Source: Psychrobacter sp. Choline-02u-9
GTDB taxonomy: Bacteria; Pseudomonadota; Gammaproteobacteria; Pseudomonadales; Moraxellaceae
DNA length: 64,000 nt
Direction: 5' to 3'
NCBI RefSeq assembly: GCF_002836505.1
Contig: NZ_PJBF01000059.1
Coordinates: 62,001-126,000, forward strand
Shown piece by piece: positions 1-7,720 of the stretch. Made by a program: the position numbers and the translations under genes. The notes beneath the pieces were generated by a model. It was not told where the DNA came from. It searched no databases and was given only the letters and a program-made list of their open reading frames with translations. Position 1 is the stretch's first letter, and each line of letters opens with the position of its first letter.

Positions 1-71
1 TATCACTGCTGCTCCTGTTATTTTCATAGCGAGTGGTGCTGGGACGATCAACTGAATGCGACTGATTCATG

Positions 72-1211
72 CTAGGCTGCCCCAACGTTAGCGAACAGCG
101 CACGGTCTTTTACAATGTCGCCACTGGCGGCTACGCGTTGCTTTTGCGCTTCAGCAAAATCAAGCATCCGTTGTAATGGTTTTTTTGCTGCAGTCGCTAG
201 CTCAGGTGTCATTAGCACTTCGCCGCTTTGATAGGCTAAGCACTGTTCAATCCCTTTTAGACCGTTCATGGCCATCCAAGGACAAAACGCACAGCTCTTA
301 CAGCTTGCGCTCTCACCAGCAGTCGGTGCGGCCAAGAATCGCTTGTTTGGTGAGCGTTTTTGCATCTCGTGCAATATGCCCAAATCAGTAGCGACGATAA
401 AGGTATCAGCATCCATCTCATACGTTGATTGCAAAAGCTTGCTAGTCGAGCCGACCACATCGGCTAGTTCAACCACGCTATCAGGTGACTCCGGATGCAC
501 CAAGACTTTGGCCTCTGGGTACTCCTCTTTCAGTTGCAGGAGTTCAGTGGCTTTAAATTCGTTATGTACCAAACAAGACCCTTGCCAAAGCAGCATGTCT
601 GCACCAGTCTCACGCGCAATATATTTACCCAAATGGCGATCAGGCCCCCAAATGATAGGCTCACCTTGGGCATGTAAGTGACTGACGATGTCTATACCGA
701 CAGATGAGGTTACCACCCAATCAGCTCTCGCTTTTACCGCGGCGCTGGTATTGGCGTAGACGACCACAGTACGCTCAGGATGGGCATCACAAAATGCTGA
801 AAACTCATCAGCAGGGCAGCCCAAGTCAAGCGAGCATTCGGCTTCCAAATCTGGCATGAGGACAGTCTTTTCCATGCTTAATATTTTTGCCGATTCACCC
901 ATGAAGCGCACACCAGCGACCACCAATGTTTGAGCGCTATGAGCTTGTCCAAACCGAGCCATTTCAAGTGAGTCACCGACGCAGCCACCCGTTGCCAATG
1001 CCAAATCTTGGATAAAAGGGTCGACATAGTAGTGTGCTACCAGTACGGCATTATTGTCTTTTAGTAGCTTCTTGATGTTTTCTTCAACCACGATGCGTTC
1101 AGCGCGAGGCAAGTCTGCTGGTATTTTAGCCTTGGCATATTCAATATTCATCTGAGTGGCGATGCGATTGTCCGTACTCATGATAGGTGCGTCGTAAGGA
1201 TATTTTTTCAT
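72..1211 (-). CDS. nadA: Quinolinate synthase NadA
   Basis: Condenses iminoaspartate with dihydroxyacetone phosphate to quinolinate, the second step of de novo NAD synthesis, in the cytosol. It uses an oxygen-sensitive 4Fe-4S cluster. From the chosen start (379 aa) the three expected cluster cysteines are visible: Cys126 in ECSLDLGC, Cys213 in [11 protein letters not shown] and Cys310 in [15 protein letters not shown]. The YANTSA and GPDRHLG substrate-loop motifs are also present. The open frame extends 23 codons further upstream, but the start at 1211 (MKKYPYD) has AAAGG about 10 bases before it and gives the usual length. The gene is divergent from the NadQ-like regulator, and a 27-bp palindrome at 1296-1322 lies between them, so NAD-dependent repression is likely. 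nadB is not in the window. Identification is secure. Confidence 0.97.
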   Translation of the reverse strand: MKKYPYDAPIMSTDNRIATQMNIEYAKAKIPADLPRAERIVVEENIKKLLKDNNAVLVAHYYVDPFIQDLALATGGCVGDSLEMARFGQAHSAQTLVVAGVRFMGESAKILSMEKTVLMPDLEAECSLDLGCPADEFSAFCDAHPERTVVVYANTSAAVKARADWVVTSSVGIDIVSHLHAQGEPIIWGPDRHLGKYIARETGADMLLWQGSCLVHNEFKATELLQLKEEYPEAKVLVHPESPDSVVELADVVGSTSKLLQSTYEMDADTFIVATDLGILHEMQKRSPNKRFLAAPTAGESASCKSCAFCPWMAMNGLKGIEQCLAYQSGEVLMTPELATAAKKPLQRMLDFAEAQKQRVAASGDIVKDRALFANVGAA

Positions 1212-1295
1212 AATGGCAGCCTTTGTTGGTGCAATAACGATAAATGTATGAGCTAAAAAATAGGTAATTGGGCATAACAAATTTATAAGTTATCT

Positions 1296-1322
1296 TAATT
1301 ATGCTCATTTTGAGCATAATTA
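1296..1322. promoter_or_regulatory. Palindromic operator between nadA and nadQ-like gene
   Basis: A perfect inverted repeat with 12-bp arms (TAATTATGCTCA and its reverse complement) separated by TTT. It lies 85 bases upstream of the nadA start and 193 bases upstream of the regulator start. The inner core recurs at 2640-2660 in front of nadC. Symmetry, position and recurrence at a second NAD gene suggest a binding site for the adjacent NadQ-like regulator. The regulator assignment is inference. Confidence 0.75.
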
Positions 1323-1514
1323 CAAGTATTTTTTTATACTGATCTATTCAATATATTCGGTTTTAGCCTTTCAAAACGGTATGTCGATATTGATTTTTTA
1401 TACTTACAACGACAGACTATGATAGTTTTAGATTCAAGCTATACTAAGCCATACGGTAGCTATTAACCTTGATAGCCTTTTGTTTTTCAGAGAAAAAGGA
1501 TAATCCCCAAAGCC

Positions 1515-2546
1515 ATGACGTTGTCTTATTCACATGCGCACCAGCAAGGTAGCGGCACGACAGAAGTGGTCGCCGTGTTGGTCGCTATCACAGATCATAT
1601 CGCGCGTGTCCTAACCGTTGACCAAGGCAAGCTGTTGCCAAATGGGCCACTTATGCCGCTACATCGCTCGTTACAAGCAGGTGTGCGTCAATGGGTAGAG
1701 GAGCAAACGCAGCAACCGCTTGGATATTTGGAGCAGTTATATACCTTTGTCGATACTAACAGGCGTAATATTGATGGCCATGCGTTGGTGTATGTGAGTT
1801 ATTTAGGTTTGGTGCAAGAGACGCAAACGCAGGCACTCCAAAGCAAAGCACTCTGGCGAGATTGGTATGATTATTTCCCATGGGAAAATCATTTGGACGG
1901 TATGCCTAGTATTATTATGGACTTTATCGTACCAGCACTACTTGAATGGGCCAATACTGCCAACGACTCGATTGTCCAACAGCGCAGGCGTCAGCGTATT
2001 GGTTTATGTTGGGGACTGGACGAAGCGTTTTTGGCAAGCGGCAAACTCACTGACAGCCAATCAGTCAACGAACACGATAATGAAAGTAGAGAATGGATTG
2101 CAGAGCATGTATTACTACGCTATGAGATGCTTTATGAAGCAGGTCTGATACCCGAAGCCCCTAATTATCCGCCCAATTATCAAGCTGTTGCCTTGCCAGA
2201 GGACTGGTCACAACGCATAGGTGTACCCATGTATTACGATCACCGTCGCGTGATCGCTACTGCTATCTCAAGACTGCGCGCGAAAATTGAATATAGACCG
2301 CTTATTTTTGGTTTGATGCCAGACGTCTTTACCTTATCGCAGTTGCAGCAGAGTGTTGAAGCACTATCAGGCGTGCGTTTGCACAAGCAAAACTTCCGTC
2401 GGTTGCTTGATTCGCAAAACCTAGTAATGGAGACAGGAGAGAGTAGCACTGCCCAGCGCGGTCGTCCTGCCAAGCTATATCGCTTCCGTCATGATATTGA
2501 ATTACAGAGTTTATTGATGGACAGCAAACTTCCTAAGCGCAAGTAG
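1515..2546 (+). CDS. nadQ: NadQ-like transcriptional regulator of NAD synthesis (Nudix-like domain plus winged helix)
   Basis: Predicted DNA-binding regulator of 343 aa. The N-terminal half (about residues 15-150, VVAVLVAITDH through YVSYLGLVQE) resembles a Nudix-type fold without an obvious catalytic Nudix box. The C-terminal part (about 255-335) looks like a winged helix ending in RGRPAKLYRFRHD. This layout matches the COG4111/NadQ group, distant relatives of NrtR that control nad genes. Position supports this: divergent from nadA, just upstream of nadC, with matching palindromes at both. The ATG at 1515 is preceded by AAGGA at 1496-1500, a slightly long spacing. The likely ligand is NAD or a related nucleotide, which is inference. 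A plain COG4111 protein of other function is the alternative. Confidence 0.75.
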   Translation: MTLSYSHAHQQGSGTTEVVAVLVAITDHIARVLTVDQGKLLPNGPLMPLHRSLQAGVRQWVEEQTQQPLGYLEQLYTFVDTNRRNIDGHALVYVSYLGLVQETQTQALQSKALWRDWYDYFPWENHLDGMPSIIMDFIVPALLEWANTANDSIVQQRRRQRIGLCWGLDEAFLASGKLTDSQSVNEHDNESREWIAEHVLLRYEMLYEAGLIPEAPNYPPNYQAVALPEDWSQRIGVPMYYDHRRVIATAISRLRAKIEYRPLIFGLMPDVFTLSQLQQSVEALSGVRLHKQNFRRLLDSQNLVMETGESSTAQRGRPAKLYRFRHDIELQSLLMDSKLPKRK

Positions 2547-2611
2547 TCATTTCAAGCCAGTCCGTTTTATCTCTAAATCGGTTTGTAATACGAAAAATTT
2601 GTCACCTTTCC

Positions 2612-2640
2612 TTGCAGGGTCGCTAACTTTACGCTATATT
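2612..2640 (+). promoter_or_regulatory. Putative sigma-70 promoter of nadC
   Basis: A -35 box TTGCAG (2612-2617), a 17-base spacer and a -10 box TATATT (2635-2640) sit 67 bases before the nadC start. The NadQ-like operator begins at the end of the -10 box, the position expected for a repressor. Confidence 0.6.
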
Positions 2641-2660
2641 TATGCTCATTTTGAGTTTAA
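2640..2660. promoter_or_regulatory. NadQ-like operator upstream of nadC
   Basis: Contains ATGCTCA (2642-2648), the same TTT spacer, then TGAG followed by a degenerate right arm. It matches the core of the perfect palindrome at 1296-1322 and overlaps the start region of the putative nadC promoter. Function is inferred from recurrence and location. Confidence 0.65.
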
Positions 2661-2706
2661 ATAACGAGCAGTTTCTATCAATATCATGCCTAGATAAGGG
2701 TCAAAG

Positions 2707-3567
2707 ATGACAATTGAACAAGAGCCAGCATTGGATGACGTATTGCTTAAACCATTGGTTGAGAATGCACTAACTGAAGATTTGGGTAGGCGTGGTGATG
2801 TAACCTCACAAGCTACTATCCCAGCCGATATGCAAGCGCAGCTACAGATCAAGGCGCGGCAAGCAGGCGTGATATGTGGTATCGATTTGGCACGTTTGTC
2901 TTTTGCCTTAGTCGATGCACAAATTGAGTTTATTGCACAAGTACAGGATGGCGAAACAGTAGAGGCTGGCGCGGTGTTAGCGACGGTAAAAGGTAACGCG
3001 CGTCATTTATTGACAGCAGAACGCACGGCTCTGAACTTTATGACCCATCTCAGCGGTATTGCGACAGCGACTCGTCAAATTGTCGATAGCGTGGCCCAAT
3101 ATCCTGCACAAATTACCTGTACACGTAAGACCATTCCAGGCTTACGTATTGTACAAAAATACGCCGTACGCTGCGGCGGCGGACGCAATCATCGCTTAGG
3201 GTTGGATGATGCGATTTTAATTAAAGACAATCATATCGCTATTGCTGGTGATATAAAAACAGCCATTCAGCAAGCACAGAGATTTGCTGGGCATCTGATT
3301 CCTATTGAGGTCGAAGTCGATACGCTAGAGCAATTAGAGCAAGCGCTCGATGCAGGTGTGAGTTTAGTGCTATTAGATAACATGTCGCCTGAAACATTGT
3401 CGCAAGCGGTTGCTATGTGTAAGGGGCGCGCAAAGACTGAAGCCTCAGGTGGTATTACGCCCGAAACGGTACAAGCGGCTGCAAGTACAGGGGTTGATTT
3501 TATCGCGATGGGTTATTTGACGCACAGTACTACTGCTTTGGATATTGGGCTAGATTTTAGTGCATAA
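2707..3567 (+). CDS. nadC: Nicotinate-nucleotide pyrophosphorylase (carboxylating) NadC
   Basis: Converts quinolinate and PRPP to nicotinate mononucleotide, CO2 and pyrophosphate, the third step of de novo NAD synthesis. The 286-aa length is normal for the family. Hallmarks are visible: TRKTIPGLR and KYAVRCGGGRNHR for quinolinate and PRPP binding, LIKDNHI, EVEVDTLEQ, LVLLDNM and the C-terminal EASGGI of the phosphoribosyltransferase barrel. It lies 160 bases after the NadQ-like regulator in the same direction but has its own promoter and operator. The product of nadA, 1.5 kb away, is its substrate. Identification is secure. Confidence 0.97.
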   Translation: MTIEQEPALDDVLLKPLVENALTEDLGRRGDVTSQATIPADMQAQLQIKARQAGVICGIDLARLSFALVDAQIEFIAQVQDGETVEAGAVLATVKGNARHLLTAERTALNFMTHLSGIATATRQIVDSVAQYPAQITCTRKTIPGLRIVQKYAVRCGGGRNHRLGLDDAILIKDNHIAIAGDIKTAIQQAQRFAGHLIPIEVEVDTLEQLEQALDAGVSLVLLDNMSPETLSQAVAMCKGRAKTEASGGITPETVQAAASTGVDFIAMGYLTHSTTALDIGLDFSA

Positions 3568-3798
3568 ATATAGATGTGCTAAAGGTTAATAGCGCTACAT
3601 GCGCTCGATTTTAGCGAAAGGACTATCACCGAGTTAATAGAATGGCAATTTATACTGACAGCTTGTACTGATAATCGGTTAAATGCTTGTTTTTGCACTG
3701 AAGCTTTACTAAGGTGACATATAGGCATAACGGCGCAAAGTTAATAATTTTATTAGCTTATCTGCCTATGCTACAATGCTATTTTTAGTTGCCTATTG

Positions 3799-3835
3799 GG
3801 TCATCGTTGCACTCGCACGATGACCTTATCTTTTT
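3799..3835 (+). terminator. Hairpin with T-rich tail between nadC and marC-like gene
   Basis: GGTCATCGT at 3799-3807 pairs with ACGATGACC at 3817-3825, followed by a T-rich run (TTATCTTTTT). This resembles a Rho-independent terminator. It stands 230 bases after nadC and only 35 bases before the next start codon, so it could instead be a leader element of the downstream gene. Confidence 0.5.
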
Positions 3836-3869
3836 GCACAAGCGGTATCAATAGACAAGCGAGCGCTCA

Positions 3870-4511
3870 GTGAATACTGAAATTATCAAGATAATCCTAG
3901 CCTTTATGGTATTGATCAATCCATTTAGCGCATTGACGTTATTTTTAGATTTGACTCGCGGCTATTCGATGAACAATCGACGTAAGGTCGCGCGCGTTGC
4001 TTGTCTGACCATTTTTATCACCATCAGCTTTTTTACGATTGCAGGTGAGACGCTACTAAAAACCCTTGGTATTTCTATCGGCTCGTTCCAGTTGGCAGGC
4101 GGTATATTGGTATTTTTAATTGCCTTAAATATGATGAATGGAGAGGGTAACCCTGTTAAACCTGATCAAGAGAACTTCGATGTTGACCATGTAAAAGATG
4201 CGCCAGTCTCGATGGCAGCTGCCGTGGTTCCCCTTGCGATTCCGATGATGATTGGGCCTGGTGGTATCTCCACGGTTATCATTTATTCTTCACAAGTATC
4301 AGGTATTTTGCAGGTATCTGCCATCTTGATTGCAGGCTTATTCATCAGTCTGTTTTGCTATTTGGCATTGATGGCGGCAGGTCGTATCAGTCGCTTACTA
4401 GGCGATACTGGCTTGAATATCATGAGCCGAATCATGGGTATGCTATTGGCCGCCGTTTCTATCGAGATTATCGTTAATGGACTGCGTACGCTCTTTCCTA
4501 GCTTGATGTAA
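3870..4511 (+). CDS. MarC family integral membrane protein
   Basis: A 213-aa polytopic inner-membrane protein of the MarC/YhgN (UPF0056) family, whose molecular function is unsettled. About six hydrophobic segments are visible, for example IIKIILAFMVLINPFSALTLF, VACLTIFITISFFTIAG, FQLAGGILVFLIALNMM and the C-terminal IMGMLLAAVSIEIIVNGL. The N-terminal NPF and the central PLAIPMMIGPGGIS are typical family signatures. Translation starts at GTG 3870 with no strong ribosome site; no better in-frame start gives the conserved N terminus. It converges with the LysE-type exporter. Despite the family name, a role in multidrug resistance is not supported by sequence. Confidence 0.88.
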   Translation: MNTEIIKIILAFMVLINPFSALTLFLDLTRGYSMNNRRKVARVACLTIFITISFFTIAGETLLKTLGISIGSFQLAGGILVFLIALNMMNGEGNPVKPDQENFDVDHVKDAPVSMAAAVVPLAIPMMIGPGGISTVIIYSSQVSGILQVSAILIAGLFISLFCYLALMAAGRISRLLGDTGLNIMSRIMGMLLAAVSIEIIVNGLRTLFPSLM

Positions 4512-4531
4512 ATGATCAATACAATATTACC

Positions 4532-4562
4532 GCTAACCATATATATTTATACAGTGGTTAGC
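4532..4562. terminator. Weak inverted repeat between convergent genes
   Basis: GCTAACCA (4532-4539) pairs with TGGTTAGC (4555-4562) across a 15-base AT-rich loop. It lies between two convergent genes and could act as a bidirectional terminator, but there is no good T tract. Confidence 0.3.
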
Positions 4563-4627
4563 AGTTATCGACGTCATTCAGTTTATTCAACACTCAGCTT
4601 ATCTATCATTTCTCAGTTATATTTCTA

Positions 4628-5230
4628 TCAACTTTGATACAAATGCCAAGCCAGATACAGCATTAACAACCCTACCAAAGCATCCAGTATGTTCCATGCC
4701 TTAGGCTTCTCAAATAGAGGCCTGAGTAATCGTGCACCATACCCAAGCGCAAAGAAGAAAAAGAACGAAGCGCTAATTGCACCTGCGGCAAACGTCAATT
4801 TACTGCTTGCACCCGTAGAGACCATGCCGACGAGTACCAATGTGTCTAGATAGACGTGCGGGTTTAGCCAAGTAAAACCAAAGCATAGTAACAAGGCTTT
4901 TTTTAAGCTAGTCACGACTTGTCCTTCGACAGTCAAAGCATGTGACACGCGTACGCTGGCATACAAACTCTGTAAGCCATATCCTAATAAAAATATAACG
5001 CCTGCTATTTTTGCGATATCTATAACGTGAGGATAGCGGGCCGTAACTGCACCAAAACCACCAACACCTGCTGATATTAAAAACGCATCGCTCACCGCAC
5101 AAAATAAACAAACAAAAAATATGTGCTCGCGTTTGAGACCTTGTTTGAGTACAAAGGCGTTTTGGGAACCAATAGCAATGATGAGAGATAACCCAAGTAG
5201 GAAACCAGAAATATAATCGGGAGCATTCAT
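4628..5230 (-). CDS. LysE/ArgO family amino-acid exporter
   Basis: A 200-aa inner-membrane protein of the LysE superfamily, ArgO/LysE branch, which exports basic amino acids such as arginine or lysine. The N terminus contains the conserved IAIGSQNAFVLKQG motif, followed by CAVSDAFLISAGVGG and FTWLNPHVYLDTLVL, all typical of ArgO/LysE. About six hydrophobic helices fill the chain and the length is normal. The start at 5230 gives a standard family N terminus. It is divergent from the first of three unknown paralogues, and no ArgP-type regulator lies beside it. Substrate assignment is inference. Confidence 0.9.
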   Translation of the reverse strand: MNAPDYISGFLLGLSLIIAIGSQNAFVLKQGLKREHIFFVCLFCAVSDAFLISAGVGGFGAVTARYPHVIDIAKIAGVIFLLGYGLQSLYASVRVSHALTVEGQVVTSLKKALLLCFGFTWLNPHVYLDTLVLVGMVSTGASSKLTFAAGAISASFFFFFALGYGARLLRPLFEKPKAWNILDALVGLLMLYLAWHLYQS

Positions 5231-5375
5231 AATACGGTGCTTAACGGTTGGCGTGTAGGAATGGTGACATTTTGCTTACTGGCAGGCCAGCAAAAACCTG
5301 CTAAGATACGCTATTGAATGAATGTATGCAATATGCGCACAATGTGAGTGTAATAGACGAGGGGCAGAGCAAGTC

Positions 5376-6125
5376 ATGGTAGTCAGTTTGACAAGAATGC
5401 TACAGTCATTTGGGCAAGCTCAAGATGACCTACCGACATTGGCAGCAAAGAATGCTCAGGAGATGAGCGTCAATCATGAACAAGATGCTACTGCCAATAG
5501 TGATAGCAATCACGCAGTACAAGAGCGTTCTACACTGACTCCGCCTGAACGTGTAAACCGTATATGTGATGCGTTGGCACAAGTCAGTGATAGCCAATCA
5601 TCCACGCCTTTGACCGATCGCTATCTGAGCAATCGTGCTCAAATGCGCCCAACCAATAGACCGCCTTTTGACCCAGATACTTTGTGGTATCTCAAACATG
5701 GACGTTGTCCGATTATGACTGAACTTGTTGATGTGGTCGATGAGGCCACCCTAAATGCCATGCCTATTGAAGCCGTTGCGATATTAGATCGTATCAATAG
5801 TAAGCTAAAGCGTTATCGTGAATGGAGTAGTGAGCTGAACGAACAGCAACAGCAGCAGCATAACGAGCGTCAGTTCGTCATCGATAAATTGGTGTCCGAA
5901 AGTATCCCTGAAGCATTACATCATTATGAGCAGCTACAACGCTTTAGTCCGCATCGCACCAAAAATAACATGGTGCAGGGCAAGATGACTGCTGGTGATA
6001 TGCTGACAGATTTGTTCTTAGAGATTGATTATGAGCTGGACGAATTATTGGATGAATTGCATCAGACAGTTTTGAACCGCCTTGCCTCAACCCACCGTTA
6101 TGTTAAGAGCCGTACGCAAAGTTAA
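5376..6125 (+). CDS. Unrecognised protein, first of three tandem paralogues
   Basis: 249 aa, function unknown. The N-terminal 100 residues are polar and low in complexity. The C-terminal 125 or so carry a helical module shared with the next two genes: a MPIEAV..ILDRINSK segment, then FVIDKLVSESIPEALHHYEQL, then GDMLTDLFLEIDYELDELL, then a closing HRYVKSR. A glutamine run of five lies near the module start. No signal peptide or membrane segment is visible. The open frame begins at 5322, but ATG 5376 is preceded by GAGGGG at 5359-5364 and is preferred. It has its own terminator, so it is probably transcribed separately from the following pair. Confidence 0.7.
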   Translation: MVVSLTRMLQSFGQAQDDLPTLAAKNAQEMSVNHEQDATANSDSNHAVQERSTLTPPERVNRICDALAQVSDSQSSTPLTDRYLSNRAQMRPTNRPPFDPDTLWYLKHGRCPIMTELVDVVDEATLNAMPIEAVAILDRINSKLKRYREWSSELNEQQQQQHNERQFVIDKLVSESIPEALHHYEQLQRFSPHRTKNNMVQGKMTAGDMLTDLFLEIDYELDELLDELHQTVLNRLASTHRYVKSRTQS

Positions 6126-6207
6126 ATGTTCTTTGATGATGTTTTTTTGAACACTTGCAAAGGTTAAGTATTATCAAAAAACACAATCGACCCAATGCAT
6201 AACAATA

Positions 6208-6235
6208 TAGGGCTTTAATAGAGCCTTATTTTTTT
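6208..6235 (+). terminator. Rho-independent terminator after first paralogue
   Basis: An 8-bp stem with G-T pairs (TAGGGCTT at 6208-6215, GAGCCTTA at 6221-6228) and a 5-base loop is followed by a run of T residues to 6235. It lies 83 bases after the stop of the first paralogue and 64 bases before the second. Confidence 0.65.
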
Positions 6236-6298
6236 GTTTAATAATAACAACCATAAAAAATCAGCCACGACATTCTGATAAGTAATAAGGACAATATA

Positions 6299-6973
6299 AT
6301 GACCCAAATGACTGCAATGTTCGTAATGTTTGTTTTGTATGGGCTGTTGCCAGCGGCTGGGTTATATCTAGGTTATCGTGGCATTAAAAAAGTCACAGCA
6401 CCCAAAATGCTCGAATATAAGGCAATGCCGCAACTGGGTTATATACCTGAAAAAAGCCTACCCGTCGCCGTTAAAACTGCTCTGGAGCAAATTAACACAA
6501 AGGGTGAAAAGCTGCGTGTCATGTATGGCGATACCAATAATGATGGAAAGATTGATGATAAGGATGCCGTCAACGAAACTTATATTATGATTCAGAACCT
6601 CATGGATAGGCATGTGCCACAAGCCCTCTCTGACTATCGCCGCTTGCACGATTTAGATGTGACAGATAGTGCGCTTGCTGATACTACCAAAATTAAACAT
6701 TCTAATGTCACTGGTAAAGAAGCCTTGTTAGACGTGCTTAAGACAATTAACACACAGTTCGATGACCTGCTCAACGCGTCATATCATCAAGACGGTCAAA
6801 AACTACTTGCAACCAATCGCTATCTCCAGAAACGTTTTGAGAAACCTGCTAGCAATACAGAGTTTCAAAAGCCCGATAGCAATGCCAGTAGTGATGCGAG
6901 CAGTGAGGTAAGTATCCAAACGATTGAAAGCCCAACTGGTGAAAATGTGAGCGCTGAAGATATTAAGCTATGA
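6299..6973 (+). CDS. Unrecognised membrane-anchored protein with EF-hand-like loop, second paralogue
   Basis: 224 aa, function unknown. One hydrophobic segment at about residues 4-26 (MFVMFVLYGLLPAAGLYLG) probably anchors it in the inner membrane. Then comes the module shared with its neighbours: KSLPVAVKTALEQINTK, YIMIQNLMDRHVPQALSDYRRL, EALLDVLKTINTQFDDLL and NRYLQKRF. Inserted at residues 78-89 is DTNNDGKIDDKD, which has Asp, Asn, Asp, Gly, Ile and Asp at loop positions 1, 3, 5, 6, 8 and 12, as in calcium-binding EF-hand or dockerin loops. The C-terminal 40 residues are Ser/Glu/Asp-rich and probably disordered. ATG 6299 follows AAGGA. The gap to the third paralogue is 40 bases, which suggests co-transcription. 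Confidence 0.7.
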   Translation: MTQMTAMFVMFVLYGLLPAAGLYLGYRGIKKVTAPKMLEYKAMPQLGYIPEKSLPVAVKTALEQINTKGEKLRVMYGDTNNDGKIDDKDAVNETYIMIQNLMDRHVPQALSDYRRLHDLDVTDSALADTTKIKHSNVTGKEALLDVLKTINTQFDDLLNASYHQDGQKLLATNRYLQKRFEKPASNTEFQKPDSNASSDASSEVSIQTIESPTGENVSAEDIKL

Positions 6974-7013
6974 ACACACAGTTGAATGGTGAAAGGGTAA
7001 AGAGCAAGCGTAT

Positions 7014-7565
7014 ATGAGTATCTTAATAGGCATCGGTATTGTAACGACCATCACTACCTTCTATCTAGGTAGAAAAGGCTGGCAGGCTTTTCATAAAGCC
7101 GTCGGTATCTCACCTGGCGTACTCACTTATCAAGATTATGATACGCCCTTGTCATTAGCCACATTAAGCTTGCAGCAGTTAACGTTAGATAAACAGCACT
7201 TAAAAAACTTGTCAGAGCAGCAACTACGCCAGTTAAAACGTATCGATGAGAAAGTAAGCAGCTATCACGCTTATCAAGCAGCCCTACAAACTCAGAATAA
7301 GACACCAGCGATAACAGAAGCGCAGTTTGTATTAAATAAAATGTTGCAAACACGGTTACCCGAGATGCTGGCTACTCATTACCAATTAACGGATATAAAT
7401 GCCAAGAATAGAAATAACGAAAAGAGATTGGAAGCTAATGAATTATTGCAGAGTGTTTTAGATAATATCGAACAGCGTTTGGATAGACTACTGGCGCAAA
7501 TGGACGAGGAACAGCTACAAGAGCTGCGAGTCATGAAGCACTATATTAATAGCCACGATAGCTGA
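7014..7565 (+). CDS. Unrecognised membrane-anchored protein, third paralogue
   Basis: 183 aa, function unknown. A short hydrophobic N terminus (MSILIGIGIVTTITTFYLG) followed by Arg-Lys suggests a single inner-membrane anchor with the bulk in the cytoplasm. The shared module follows: LKNLSEQQLRQLKRIDEK, FVLNKMLQTRLPEMLATHYQL, ELLQSVLDNIEQRLDRLL and HYINS. The 12-residue EF-hand-like loop of the second paralogue is missing here. The predicted character is mostly alpha-helical and possibly coiled coil. It ends at a strong bidirectional terminator shared with rluB. Confidence 0.7.
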   Translation: MSILIGIGIVTTITTFYLGRKGWQAFHKAVGISPGVLTYQDYDTPLSLATLSLQQLTLDKQHLKNLSEQQLRQLKRIDEKVSSYHAYQAALQTQNKTPAITEAQFVLNKMLQTRLPEMLATHYQLTDINAKNRNNEKRLEANELLQSVLDNIEQRLDRLLAQMDEEQLQELRVMKHYINSHDS

Positions 7566-7627
7566 GCCGTTATATCTATACTGAGAAACTGTGATGCTTG
7601 AAAACTGTGACGCCTGTAAAAAGACAC

Positions 7628-7669
7628 AAAAAAAGCGGTCAATGACTATTTATCATTGACCGCTTTTTT
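7628..7669. terminator. Bidirectional terminator
   Basis: A long stem (AGCGGTCAATGA and its reverse complement) is flanked by a run of A on the left and T on the right, so it can end transcription from both the third paralogue and rluB. Confidence 0.88.
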
Positions 7670-7720
7670 ATGTTTATCCCAAATCTATTTAAGACTTAGA
7701 ATAATGTTAAACCAATTTAA

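Noticed and set aside
5842..5861. CAG/CAA-rich run coding for five glutamines
   Set aside because: Too short and interrupted by synonymous codons to count as a repeat tract of interest.
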